Of a stretch of DNA of 64,000 bases, positions 53,291 to 63,463 are shown one piece after another. Made by a program: the position numbers and the translations under genes. Positions within the stretch are counted from its first letter, which is position 1, and every line of letters begins with the position of its first letter. Under the pieces are notes generated by a model, which was not told the DNA's origin, did not search any database, and saw nothing but the letters and a program-made list of their open reading frames with translations. Source of the DNA: Amphibalanus amphitrite (Eukaryota > Arthropoda > Thecostraca > Balanomorpha > Balanidae); contig NW_024881533.1 in assembly GCF_019059575.1 (NCBI RefSeq), forward strand, positions 434,001 through 498,000, in the 5' to 3' direction.

Positions 53291-54090
53291 GTTTACAGTT
53301 CTCCAAAGAAAATGAGCTCCAACAATACATAACTAAACTAAGCTAAACTACTATTTATTATAAGCAAGCATTCTGTACAGAAGGTATCATTTCCAATTCG
53401 CATGCTTTTTTTTACCTTGTTTCTTCCTTCATTTGAAGCGCATTTGGCAGCTTTTTAATGCATGCTTCTGCAACGTGCAGACGAATGTGACGAAAACTTA
53501 ACAAACATCCGGAACGTTTGTGAACGGCAAATGGCCTTACCTTCAGTGCCTGGTTGTAATCGTCTCCCCCCACCCCCACCCGCACGTCTGCCTGTCTCGC
53601 CCCTCTTGGGCTGTGTGTGTCGTGAGCGGGGTCGTTACGTGCGATTTCTGGCCCCCGCCCTACCCTATCCGGGCTAACCCGTGCCCGGCCCCCCAGCATC
53701 TGCTGTGCAGTGGGCGGGCCGGGCCGCCATATGGGGGCCGCCGGCCCGTCCCGCGAACCGCCGCGCCGGTGGCCCGCGGGACTGGCCGGTGGTCAGGGGG
53801 CGCCGCTTCGCGTAGATAGCCGCACTGAGGTGCGAGGCGGCGCGGGCGGGGGCCAGCGACTCCGTCCGGTGAGTCCGAGTCCGTGCATCGTCCACGGCAA
53901 GTGGTGTGACTGTTGGTTTGGTAACGTGTGGTTGCTTGGTCGCTTGTTGCTTGGTCTGTGACGCTGTTATTTACCGAGCATGTATGTGCCTTTTGTTCAA
54001 CCGGAAATGCCATTGGTGGTAAAATGTGAGATGAGACTGATAGGAGGCAAAGAGGTGTCAATTAGGATCGATCACAAGTGTACATTATCA
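53291..54090. other. Interior of the hAT-type composite; GC-rich patch, no supported exon
   Basis: 53640-53870 is about 75% GC, has an acceptor-like CCCCCCCAG at 53685-53693 and a donor-like CCG|GTGAGT at about 53868. However it lies between the two ends of a mobile element, and its frames show no domain. A host exon is therefore unlikely. Confidence 0.45.
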
Positions 54091-55109
54091 GGGGTGTAAT
54101 TTTCCCAAAATGATTGTGGGTGCCCAGCTGTAGGGGCGCCAGGCCGCTTAGGGGACGTAGGGGCGCCAGAAGGTTACAAGAGCGCCGAGAGATCATGACA
54201 AGGGCGCCATTCTCCCAGAAGGGCGTCAAGTGATTAAAAATGCTATATTATCCAGGGGCGCAGAGAGGTCAGAAGGGCGCCGCACCGTCAGTAATGCTAA
54301 GTTGGTGGGGACGTAGGGGCGCCAGACGGTTACGAGGGCGCCGTGAGATCATGCAAAGGGCATGGTCTCACGGTCTCTCATAAAATAGGGCATGGTCTCT
54401 CATAAAATTCTCCTAGAAGGGCGCCGGGTGATTGAAAACGCTATGTGGTCCATGGGCGCTGAGAGGCCAGAAGGGTGTCGAACAGTCAGTAGTGCTAAGT
54501 TGGCGGGGACATAGGGGCGCCAGACGGTTACGAGGGCGCCGTGAGACCATGAAAAGGGGCGCCATTCTCATAGAAAGGCGCCGAGTGATTGAAAACGCTA
54601 TGTGGTCCAGGGGCGCTGAGAGGCCAGAAGGGTGTCGAACAGTCAGTAGTGCTAAGTTGGCGGGGACATAGGGGCGCCAGACGGTTACGAGGGCGCCGTG
54701 AGACCATGAAAAGGGGCGCCATTCTCATAGAAAGGCGCCGAGTGATTGAAAACGCTATGTGGTCCAGGGGCGCTGAGAGGCCAGAAGGGCGCCGAACAGT
54801 CGAGGGATGCACGGTGGACAGAGACATAAGGGCGCGAGACGGTCAGGAGGGCGCCGTTAGACCATGAGAAGGGTGCAGTGCTGTCAAAAGGGCGCCATTC
54901 TCCCAGAAGGGCGCCGAGTGATTAAAAACGCTATATTATCCAGGAACGCGAGGCGGTCAGGAGGACGCCGTTAGAGCATGCGAAGGGCGCCGTGCTCTCG
55001 AAAGGGCGCTTGTGACATAAGACTTGTGGGTGCATTTTCATCATTGTGGGGGCATATTTTAGGATTGTGGGTGCATCTGCCCCCACAAAGAGATATAAAA
55101 TTACACCCT
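54091..55109. mobile_element. MITE with GGGTGTAATTTT ends and a GGGGCGCC minisatellite core
   Basis: GGGGTGTAATTTT at 54091 and AAAATTACACCC at 55108 are inverted ends. Flanks TGTACATTATCA (54079-54090) and TGTACATAATCA (55110-55121) look like a 12-bp duplication with one mismatch. The core is about 25 units such as GGGGCGCCAGACGGTTACGA and GGGCGCCGTGAGACCATG, including a near-perfect 157-base duplication (54432-54588 and 54589-54745). Confidence 0.8.
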
Positions 55110-55514
55110 TGTACATAATCATGCTTGCTGAAGGCTGATGCTGCTTCCAATGTCATGAATAAACGCAACCGGTGAAAAAGTCAGTGGGGTGTAAAGAGGT
55201 AATATTGGCACGAGTCACGATTAATAACTAACTGTTCATAATGTTCAGAACGTCGAACTTCAACGGAAGTGAGCTGCAAAAACGAACTTCAACGGAAGTT
55301 AACTGCAAACATTTTACCAAGGTCAAAAAACGCAAGACAATGCATTTTCATTTACAACAGGTCGAATTCTATCGTAAATTTACTGTTTTTCGGCATTCTC
55401 GATTTTTTTTTCACACCAGGATAGGCAGTCGCTGTGGGGCCCCTTTTAGCTGACCTCCGGGCCCTTCTCAGCTGTCGCCCCCCCCCCCTGAGCGAAATCC
55501 TGGATACGTGCCTG
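55110..55514. other. Right part of the hAT-type composite, no gene
   Basis: AT-rich with a short repeat (AACTTCAACGGAAGT, 55257-55300), then a C-run and the element end. Confidence 0.5.
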
Positions 55515-55662
55515 GTTTGACCTTAAAAAAAATCGAATTAAAAGTTCGGTACCCTCAGGGTATCTAAATCCAGGAGTGCGTAAGCCAAAAATGAGACTGA
55601 TTAGACTTGTCAGCCGGCGTTCAGAGCCTAAGTTGTGAACCACTATAAGGCCTTTTAGGGCG

Positions 55663-56337
55663 ACTAACGGAGCGAGCGAGAGGGTGAGCCTTGCACGTGC
55701 GAAATTTCGAGAGGGTACCTCCAACTGACTTGTGCACGGCGCCCTACTAACCGGTCTCTAGCGATGTGCCAAATTTGAGCACAATCGGCCCAGCCGTTCT
55801 CGAGATCTGGAAGCGGCACCCTGCACATGTGCACGTGCAAAATGGGTCCCAACTGACTTGTGCACGGCACCCTTCTAACTGGTCCCCAACCGTGTACCAA
55901 ATTTGAGCGCCATCGGTCCAGCCGTTCTCGAGATTTGGAAACGACCCCTGCACGTGCGCACGTGCAGCAGCACCCGAACTTTGGCACATGGATATGCATT
56001 GCCTAGTGGGTGCCTACTGCCTACCTACATGCCAACTTTCAGCGCAATCGGCCAAGTAGTTACCGAGATATTGCAACTATAACAAAACTGACATCTCTTC
56101 GTTTTGCATGTGGCAGTTGGCACGTGCATAAGGGGTCACCCACATGCATCGGGAATAGTCAAATACTTGGTAGAAGGAATGAAGCTACCCTACAAAAATT
56201 ACCGCATGTAAATCGGTCAAGTGGTTGCTGAGATATAAGCCTCGCAAAAGCGTCCGCACGGCCGGCCGGCCGCTCATACTCAGAAATTTCCGTTAATCTA
56301 AGGGAAGACTACGCTCGCTTCGCTCGCTCCGTAACAA
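55663..56337. mobile_element. Inverted-repeat element with GGAGCGAGCGA ends
   Basis: CTAACGGAGCGAGCGAGAGG at 55663 and CGCTCGCTTCGCTCGCTCCG near 56310-56331 are imperfect inverted ends. The interior is a degenerate tandem series of about 110 bases, each unit holding CACGTGC, ACTGACTTGTGCACGGC and the phrase ATCGGCCCAGCCGTTCTCGA. No ORF of note. Confidence 0.65.
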
Positions 56338-56364
56338 GCAAAAATGCCGATGATGTTTACTTTA

Positions 56365-56584
56365 ACCTGACCTGTGACGTCATTGGTGACCTCGACCGTC
56401 GACGTCTATCAAAATTGGTTTCTTTCGACAGTTTTTCCAATTTCCAGTGCTATCAGACGCCATTTGAATTTTGACTATCTGCCCAGTAGTTTCGGAGATA
56501 GGCGGGGGGGGGGGAGGGCTCTGGAGAGCCCCCCCCCCTCAGTCACTCGCGTTATGGAAAATACCCCAGTCATGCGCGGGTTAA
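56365..56584 (+). mobile_element. TTAA/AGGTCA element, right end only (T1-related)
   Basis: TGACCTGTGACGTCATTGG, CGCCATTTGAATTTTGACTA, CCCAGTAGTTTCGGAGATA and a G/C-run hairpin (56503-56539) lead to CGCGGGTTAA at 56584. The left half is missing. Confidence 0.72.
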
Positions 56585-57559
56585 AGCGGGATATTCCCGT
56601 TACTGTTATCGGGCCCCGGGGGCTGCTGCTGGTGGAATAAGTTGCCTACTTCTTATGAAAACGTCAAATGGTATGACGTAGAACCGCAGCGGCGCGGGCT
56701 CACCAGTCGCTATTTAGGCTTTGCCAATTGGGCTCCGTAAGAAGGCGCACTCCCGACGCAACTCGACAGCTCATTCCAAGCTCTGACTGCCCGTGCAAGA
56801 AACGGGCACGTCGGACAAACTCAATATGGTTACCTGGCAGACAACTGTCATTTATGGTCCTGGTCGTTCGGGCTGGTCACAGACCTCTGTAAATACTTAC
56901 ACCGGTATACAAAATGGACTGATAAGACCACTCAACATGTGTCTATTTACATATGTGTGAGCGCAGCAGCTCCGGCGCACTCTCATCATCCATTAGGTAT
57001 AGGTATGGCACACTGGTCACGTTCCGCTATCATGCCTCCCACACTGCTCCACAGTCCAGCTCTGCGCTCATCGCGCCGCTGAAATGACCTCGGCGGCTCA
57101 GACCGGATACAATGCTCAATGCTAAGACATTTTTGAAGCCTTTGCTCTTAACCGGGATTTTGAAGCTTCTTCATATAGACGTGTGTCTGCAGTGCCTAAA
57201 GAGGGGAAACACCAGCGCTGTCACAAGCACACGCTTGGTTCACATGGAATGCTGCTCTGTATTATGGCGAGGCCGATCAGAATACAGCAGCATCGTCTGA
57301 AGATAGTCGAGACATGCTGCTCCCATGACAGGCACGAGTCGACGGTATCGTCCAGAATTTAAGCCAACTGCACAACAATTTGAGATGCGAAATAGTACCA
57401 TTACCATGAATTTTGCATCTGTATTTTCCACGATTACCTATTTGAGGGCTCCATGCTTTGAGGACGGCATGAGCTATCTTAAGTGGACCATTTAGCACGA
57501 GTAACAATGTGTTTTGCAGACGGTTACTTGCCGTGCTCTGAGCGCCCAGCCACTATTCA
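56585..57559. other. No gene seen
   Basis: Mixed-composition sequence with only short frames. No repeat family was recognised. Confidence 0.4.
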
Positions 57560-57760
57560 ACGTTACCAGCAAGTGTTCTGTGCACCCAGACGTTTATCCA
57601 TGTACCAGTTAGTGTTCCAAGCACCCAGCCAGTTCACCCGGTTACCAGTTGGTGCTCCGTACTCCCAGTCACCCGGTTACCTGTCGGTGCTCCGTGCTCC
57701 CAGTCACCCGGTTACCAGTTGGTGCTCCGTGCTCCCGGTGTTACCTGTCGGTGCTCTGGG
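57560..57760 (+). repeat. Tandem repeat of about 32 bases
   Basis: About five to six units of CCGGTTACCAGTTGGTGCTC plus CGTGCTCCCAGTCA, degenerate at the left. Confidence 0.85.
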
Positions 57761-58266
57761 CAGCTCCTCTGAGGGTATCCGCCGCGTCCGGAGGCCCCCG
57801 GCCGAGAGCCGTCGGCGCGGACTCCTCCGCGTTATGTAGGCGGTATGCGGCGTCATTGGCGTCACCTAGGAAACGCCTCGGCATCCCGGGTGCCGCACAT
57901 CACTCAACTAGTTGACACGCCAGAGACTGATGGGCTCCCGAAGTCTGCAGTCTCGAGTGACATCTGATCACTGGTGGCATTGAGACGATATCCTCGTCAA
58001 TCGTCCCCTGTTGTTTTTATTCCTACGAAATTATGACATCAACTTGCTATATTTTATATGGTACTTTATAGTATATGATTATGCACACGCATTTCACACT
58101 TTTTCTATTACCTATCCATGTTCTCAACATAAAATCTGATATTTACCCCTCGCCGAAGCTGTCATGCAGTTTTCTAGGTAGGTACAGGTCTCGCGGATTT
58201 TAGCGGTAGGTTTTGCACCTAGAAAATCTAGTGTATTTCAGGCTATATCTTCGTCGTCTTTAGCAT
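57761..58266. other. No gene supported
   Basis: A GC-rich patch at 57765-57900 has short open frames without recognisable features. The rest is AT-rich. Confidence 0.4.
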
Positions 58267-59475
58267 TTAACCTTCCAGGCGGTGGAGGGGGGGCATTTTT
58301 TTGCCCCCCCCCCTTTAGTTTTTTTTGATATATCTCGAGAACCGCTGCGCCGATCGTCACCAAACTTTCAGTACCCTCCCGGGAGTAGCTAGCGCACATG
58401 GTGACCAAAATTTTTTCCAAAGGCTACGATAGGTTGGCCGCTTATGACGTCAGAGTGACGTCATTTTTGCCATTTTCGACCCAAAAAAAGGTTTCGCAGG
58501 AAGAGCTGTCAGGCCTACAGCTTTAGAGATACAGAAAAATGTTCCGGACATAAAAGGTGTGAAATCAGAAGGACTACAAAATTGCTATTTCGGTTTTTCG
58601 AATTTTTTGGATTTTGACCCCCCAAAAATAAAAAAAAATAGATTTTTTGAATATAAAAGCCAAAAAATCCAAATAGTTTTTGAATTTCGAAAAAAAAACG
58701 GAATATATATGATAGTCCCTACCATCTTCTATCTACATACCAAACTTGAGATCAATACCTCTTTTTTTGGCCAAGTTATAGCGAAAAACTGTTCAAAATT
58801 GATGACGTCAAATTTTCAAACTCAATTTTTAGCAATTCTAGACCTCGTAGCGCAAAACAAAGACCACCATTAGACTCCCCGTGACGAGCTGCATCGAATC
58901 GATACCCATTTTATGCAAAAATATCAACTTTGAAATTTGACCTTTTTTGACCTGACCTTGACATGACCTCCACCAGAAAGTGACCTAAACCGTACCTGAT
59001 GGTCATAACATAACCAATACCATTGAGTTGGAAATGAAAAACTGGCCATAAAACATGCATCTCACAACCTTAGTAAAGTTGGGTTCATGTGGTGACCCTT
59101 GGTGACCTTTGGTGACCTGACCTGTGACCTGACCTGGTATGACCAGTGACCTCTAATAGCAACATATGTACTAGACAGCTGACGCCTTATCGTTGATTTT
59201 CGACAAAATGCGTTTTACTCGGTGTTATAGCGCTTTCCCTAGAAGCCCCGTGAACGGTGAAACATTTTGTCTTTGACCTGATCTCTGACGTCATCGGTGA
59301 CCCCGAGGTCAATGAAATTTGGTTTCCTCTCACAAATTTGACAGGGCTATCGAACGCCGTTTGAATTTTCCGGATCCGTCCAGTAGTTTCGGAGATACGA
59401 GGGGGGGGGGCAAAAAAATGCCCCCCCCCCCACCGCGCGGAAGGTGGCTGGGAGGCCCACCGCCTGCCGGGTTAA
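58267..59475 (+). mobile_element. TTAA-flanked AGGTCA element, family T1, complete
   Basis: TTAACCTTCCAGGCGGTGG at 58267 and CCACCGCCTGCCGGGTTAA at 59475; 1209 bases and the best reference copy. G/C-run hairpins at 58283-58316 and 59401-59433. TGACGTCAGAGTGACGTCAT at 58446, a half-site array (TTGGTGACCTTTGGTGACC…) at 59090-59150. No ORF. Confidence 0.93.
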
Positions 59476-60540
59476 GTGTTGAAGATACGATCGACTTGTT
59501 GGTTCACAAGCCGACCATGATCGTGTAAAATGGCTTCATCGTAGATCGCTTAGTTTCTGAGATATAACCGGAAATGTAAAAGTGCAGAGCCTACCGCTTT
59601 ATCTCGCGAGAGCCGTACCTACGTCTCGGCCGGGAAGAATGGATCCCAACTCTTTATGTCTCTTCTAATTTGAGCTAGAAGTTGGCGGAAGAATAAGGGA
59701 AGGCGTCGTTACGAGGTAGGGAGACTGACATTCAATTTTAACGTCTCAGGTCAAACAGTGATCTCTGGGGTCAAGTCAACTGCCACAAAGAAGATGTTTA
59801 TTTTTGGTGAGTACCATCGCCAAAAAATGGGCATAAAACCGCGACTTTAATACCCTCTTGTGCTTCATGCCATTGCCAAGGCGCGTCAAATGATGTACCT
59901 ACTTCTGTATGAGAGAGTCAGTCTAGGATGTTGACCTCAGTTCAAGGTCAGGTCAATCAAGCCACAATCCTGGCCCAAGGAAGTGACGTTGAATATCTGT
60001 GATTTTGCGAATCTTTCCGGGTCCATTCGTGGCATTCTTGCATGGTTAGCCAGTTTGACTGGATCGCGAATCTTTGACGGAAAACTCTAATGGCCTTATT
60101 GGTGTCATATATGACGTCACACATGTTCAACGATTCATGTCATACGTTAAGCACTAAGCTTGCAAAGGTGTATGGAATCACATTTCCACGTGCTATAGAT
60201 AGTCTCAAATCCTCATCATGTAGTGCCAAATAATTGTTTATGTAGGTACTTCCCCATCGTCGTGCGCACTTAAGGACACGCGACCGACCTGACCTCACGT
60301 GACCTTTTAAAACTCTGTGAAATGCAATTTGTGGGTGCTCGGGAGGTAAATGCGTCCTTTCCAATTCATCCTTCTGCCAAAGATTCCCTGTGATCTCATA
60401 AGCCCCAGCTTTCCTTTTGCCTTTTGCTCGACGGGACCCATAGACCGAGTGACCTCTTATCCCGATAACCAGCTTAGGTGAGGTAGAGACTAGTCGGCGT
60501 TCAGGCAATTATTATTGATTGGTCCAACAGCTAATGCAAT
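59476..60540. mobile_element. Degenerate TTAA/AGGTCA copy, family T2 (about 59690-60330)
   Basis: Collinear with 12400-13130: CGCGACTTTAATACC, GGCGCGTCAAATGATGTACC, TGTTGACCTCAGTTCAAGGT, GGGTCCATTCGTGGC, ATATATGACGTCACACATG. Ends are eroded. A 122-codon minus-strand frame (60140-60508) overlaps it and is not considered a gene. Confidence 0.65.
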
Positions 60541-60719
60541 CGGAAGACGGCTTTCGAACAGTAGCAATCGCTATTTAGGATCGAATGTTTTTTACATATA
60601 GGTAAGTTTGACTTTTTTACCAAAGTGGGATTGGCGGTCAAGTCAACGGTGTGTTTCATGATGTTCAGTTGTAACTAGCATTTTGCGAGCTCGTTACGAT
60701 TACCACGCCGGTCTCACGC

Positions 60720-61055
60720 AGACGGCCGTTTATCGCGCCTGTCGTAGTTCCCACTCCGGCCGATAGATGGCTCCGGGGTAGTGAGCCGCGGGCGGCGCTG
60801 CCCGCCCGCGGCGGTCAGCCGGCTGGCCCGGGCCACGCCGCCGCGCCGCCGCCCGCCCCAGTGCCGCGCGAGTGGGGAGGAGTGGTGAGTGTTAGTCGCG
60901 GCCCGGCGGTGCTCCAGGGGACGGTCAGTGCTCCTCTGTGGCGGGACTACAGGGCTCTGCTGCCCCCCCCCCCCACAGTGCCGTAAGACAGCAGCGGGAG
61001 GCGCAGCGACCCGAGCTCGTGTGAATGGACGAGGACGCACCGCCAACCCTATTCG
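60720..61055 (+). CDS. Candidate 5' UTR and first coding exon of an unidentified gene
   Basis: A CpG-rich island (60760-61020) carries a donor-like GAGTG|GTGAGT (60885) and an acceptor-like CCCCCCACAG|TG (60978), then ATG at 61025. The short frame MDEDAPPTLF ends in phase 1 at a strong donor, TTCG|GTGAGT (61055/61056). The GC content and splice signals resemble the host exons above. Ten residues are too few to name a product, and the next exon was not found within the remaining 2.9 kb. It would be the start of a gene running right, out of the window. The coding part is only 61025-61055. Confidence 0.33.
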
Positions 61056-62499
61056 GTGAGTGTCTGTGTCGCGCAGCAAATGGACATAAGATAGCTCTGT
61101 CCTTGTGGCATCTTTAACTCCCCTTCCCACCAATAATCAATTATCAGTTCGGTCACTTGTTGGATGGGGTGGGACTTGGTCGCTTATGAGCTTCGTCAGA
61201 TATTTGATAGGTACAGTCAGTCATACTCGTGTCATTGACATTGAACTGCCTAAATATAGGGTTTAACATGAGCTGCATGATCAATTGGCCTTTTACCCTT
61301 TTACAGCGGTAAGGTATCTGACTGACCAACTGAAACGGAACCTAGGTTAGGCACCCGATGGCACAAAACATTGATAAAGAGTCGACACCTCTCCCCAGCC
61401 GCAGCGCGATGTGGCATATACGCTGTCGGTCAGCACTCAGACATCTTCGCAAGGACCCCGACCATGTGCCTTGGTATCGCAAACTGAGAGGCGTAAATGT
61501 AGGCAGGGGATACGTTGTGAGATATTTAGCGTAGGGTAAGGAGAGGTAACTTCGTAAAAAATACAAATCTTCCTCCAAAGCCAACATTTTGCGTTGGTAT
61601 GCAAAGGCTGAAGCATGTTTAGCACGACCATTTCATTGCACACGCTACGGTCCTCCTTATAGTTCGTTTTATCGCTTGTGGTTTTTTCGCAACTTGCATT
61701 TTAAAAGAAGTTTTTGCTCCTAACTTCGTATGTAGGGTCATAACTTCGTGAATTATCTTTGGACGGTAATAAACAAGCGTTTGTCTTGGGATACCGTAGA
61801 AGCGAGAAGGTCATACTGAATTTAGCCTCTTTCAGCAGCCGTCAGCGCATCTCGCATGTTGTCTTCAGACCATACCCTATGCCATTAAACACGCGTGCAC
61901 TGCGTATTTTTTTTCTTTCAGCTCCTTTGAAGCAGCTTTGTCAATAACCGTACAATACTGCTCAGTCTTATCGATCTAGCGAACTGTCCCTTTCAGCTGA
62001 ACGAAATACGATCCTGATGCCTAAAGATTTAGGAGCTCCGTAAATCATATCTTTTCTCACGCAATGATGTCGGCCAGAATACCAACCTGCGTCAGCACGT
62101 GTCAGCGCTAGCCTTCCTTTGATTTATTTCATATTGATGCATTAGCGTAATGCTGTAGATTAGGATACATAGGCAGCATTACCAGATGCGTGGCGCATCA
62201 CGCGATTCATGGACCATTGGCTGAACGAACCATTCGCTCGCGTCTGGACAGATTGCTGATCGATGTGCCAGGAGCAGCCCTACTGCCCCAACCCGGTGGC
62301 TCCCTAGCATGTTGAATAGATGTGCTCGGGTCCACAGATCCCCTCAGCATGTCACTGATTTTTTGGATAAACGCCTCCCCGCAGCACCGATTACTGAGTG
62401 CTACAATTGTATGGGAAATAAAGATGATGAGTAACCTTAAAAGGATTACAGACACAGTTCTGAACCTTCCAAACATTTCAGTATGAACGAAGACATGGC
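61056..62499. other. No gene; dispersed repeat at about 61530-61895
   Basis: 61534-61553 holds GGTAAGGAGAGGTAACTTCG, as at 14787. 61625-61895 is the reverse of 35690-35995. If the exon at 61025 is real, this is its first intron. Confidence 0.5.
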
Positions 62500-62660
62500 T
62501 TAACCGCACTTCGCTGGAGGGGGGGGGGGAGGAGCCTGAGCTTGTCCCCTCCCGTTTTTCGCCAACAAATAATTCTAAACGTGTTAAGCCAGCGATGTCA
62601 AGCTTTCACATGCATCAATTTGACATAATCTATGAAAGTTTGCACAAAATTTGTCGGAAA
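62500..62660 (+). mobile_element. Left end of a TTAA-type element
   Basis: TTAACCGCACTTCGCTGGAGG at 62500 (first 20 bases shown to TTAACCGCACTTCGCTGGAG), an 11-12-base G-run and a C-run (CCCCTCCCGTTTTTCGCC), then AGTTTGCACAAAATTTGTCG. The right end was not found. Confidence 0.5.
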
Positions 62661-63463
62661 GTTTTCGAGAAAAGATGTTTTATTCTGGTTTTAGTGACAT
62701 CGTGTCTGTTTAAAAACTGCAAAACCTCAAACGGCTCTTACATTTTCGGTTCTTAAGGAATCAAGAAGTAAAATATAATAGGATGCATATGAATTTTCTT
62801 TGTCTCTGAAATGGCTATTTCGTTTTTTTTTTTGGGGGGGGGGGAGGAAATCGTTATAAAATACAACATTTTGAGTTTATCAAAATTGCATAAGATTAAG
62901 TTATTGACATTGCTGATCCAGTATGGTTCTGAATCCGTACTTTTTAAAAGTTCGGCAGGTCCCGTTATGTCTGGCGGCTTGATGCCGCCGCGCGTGGTGT
63001 GCGCTCGTCGCAGCCGGCTGTGTCATGACCGGGTCACGCCGTGCCCGGTCGCCGGCGGTGCGTGCTGCAGCGCCCTGTCGGTGCCTCTGATGGCCGCTGA
63101 CCGGCCTGCACGGCCACTGGAGGAGCAACGGGACACTGCCCGGCCGCTACATACACACTAAACACAGCCGCACGGTGTTCGGGCCCGCCGGGCATCGCCG
63201 ACCGCCGCCCCCGGCTACACACCACATGTAACACACGGTCGATTCCGACTTCAGACCAGATCTGGACGGTTACGCGAGCGCTGCCACTGACCGTAGACCA
63301 ACTTCACTGGGAGCTGCAGCGAGAAGACCTCGTCTGCAGAATCTCGCTCAGGTGGCCATCAAAAGCCGCGTCTTTAACGCTTCAGTCGCGAGTCCGTTGC
63401 GAGGCACGTGACGTAACTATCACTGAATGCCTGTCACCCCAATATGCGCAATGCAATAAAGTA
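62661..63463. other. No gene supported; GC-rich patch at 62960-63235
   Basis: The patch has open frames on both strands (up to 116 codons) but no domain or convincing splice pair. It could be a regulatory island or an unrecognised exon. Confidence 0.35.

Larger units (their letters stand above)
52368..55514. mobile_element. hAT-type composite element with GGGCCC minisatellite and a nested MITE
   Basis: The 8-bp duplication GTTTGACC stands at 52360-52367 and 55515-55522. Ends: CAGGGACGTATCCAAGGGGG and GGATACGTGCCTG (the right end complement, CAGGCACGTATCC, matches the MITE at 25354). It contains the array at 52368-53290, a GC-rich patch at 53640-53870, and the MITE at 54091-55109. No transposase. 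Confidence 0.82.

Noticed and set aside
53640-53870. GC-rich exon with acceptor and donor
   Set aside because: It lies between the two ends of the hAT-type element at 52368-55514 and shows no protein feature.
60140-60508. 122-codon minus-strand frame
   Set aside because: It overlaps a degenerate T2 element and has no recognisable feature.
62811-63161. 116-codon frame in the GC-rich patch
   Set aside because: No domain, no splice pair, and the opposite strand is open too. Kept only as a GC-rich patch.
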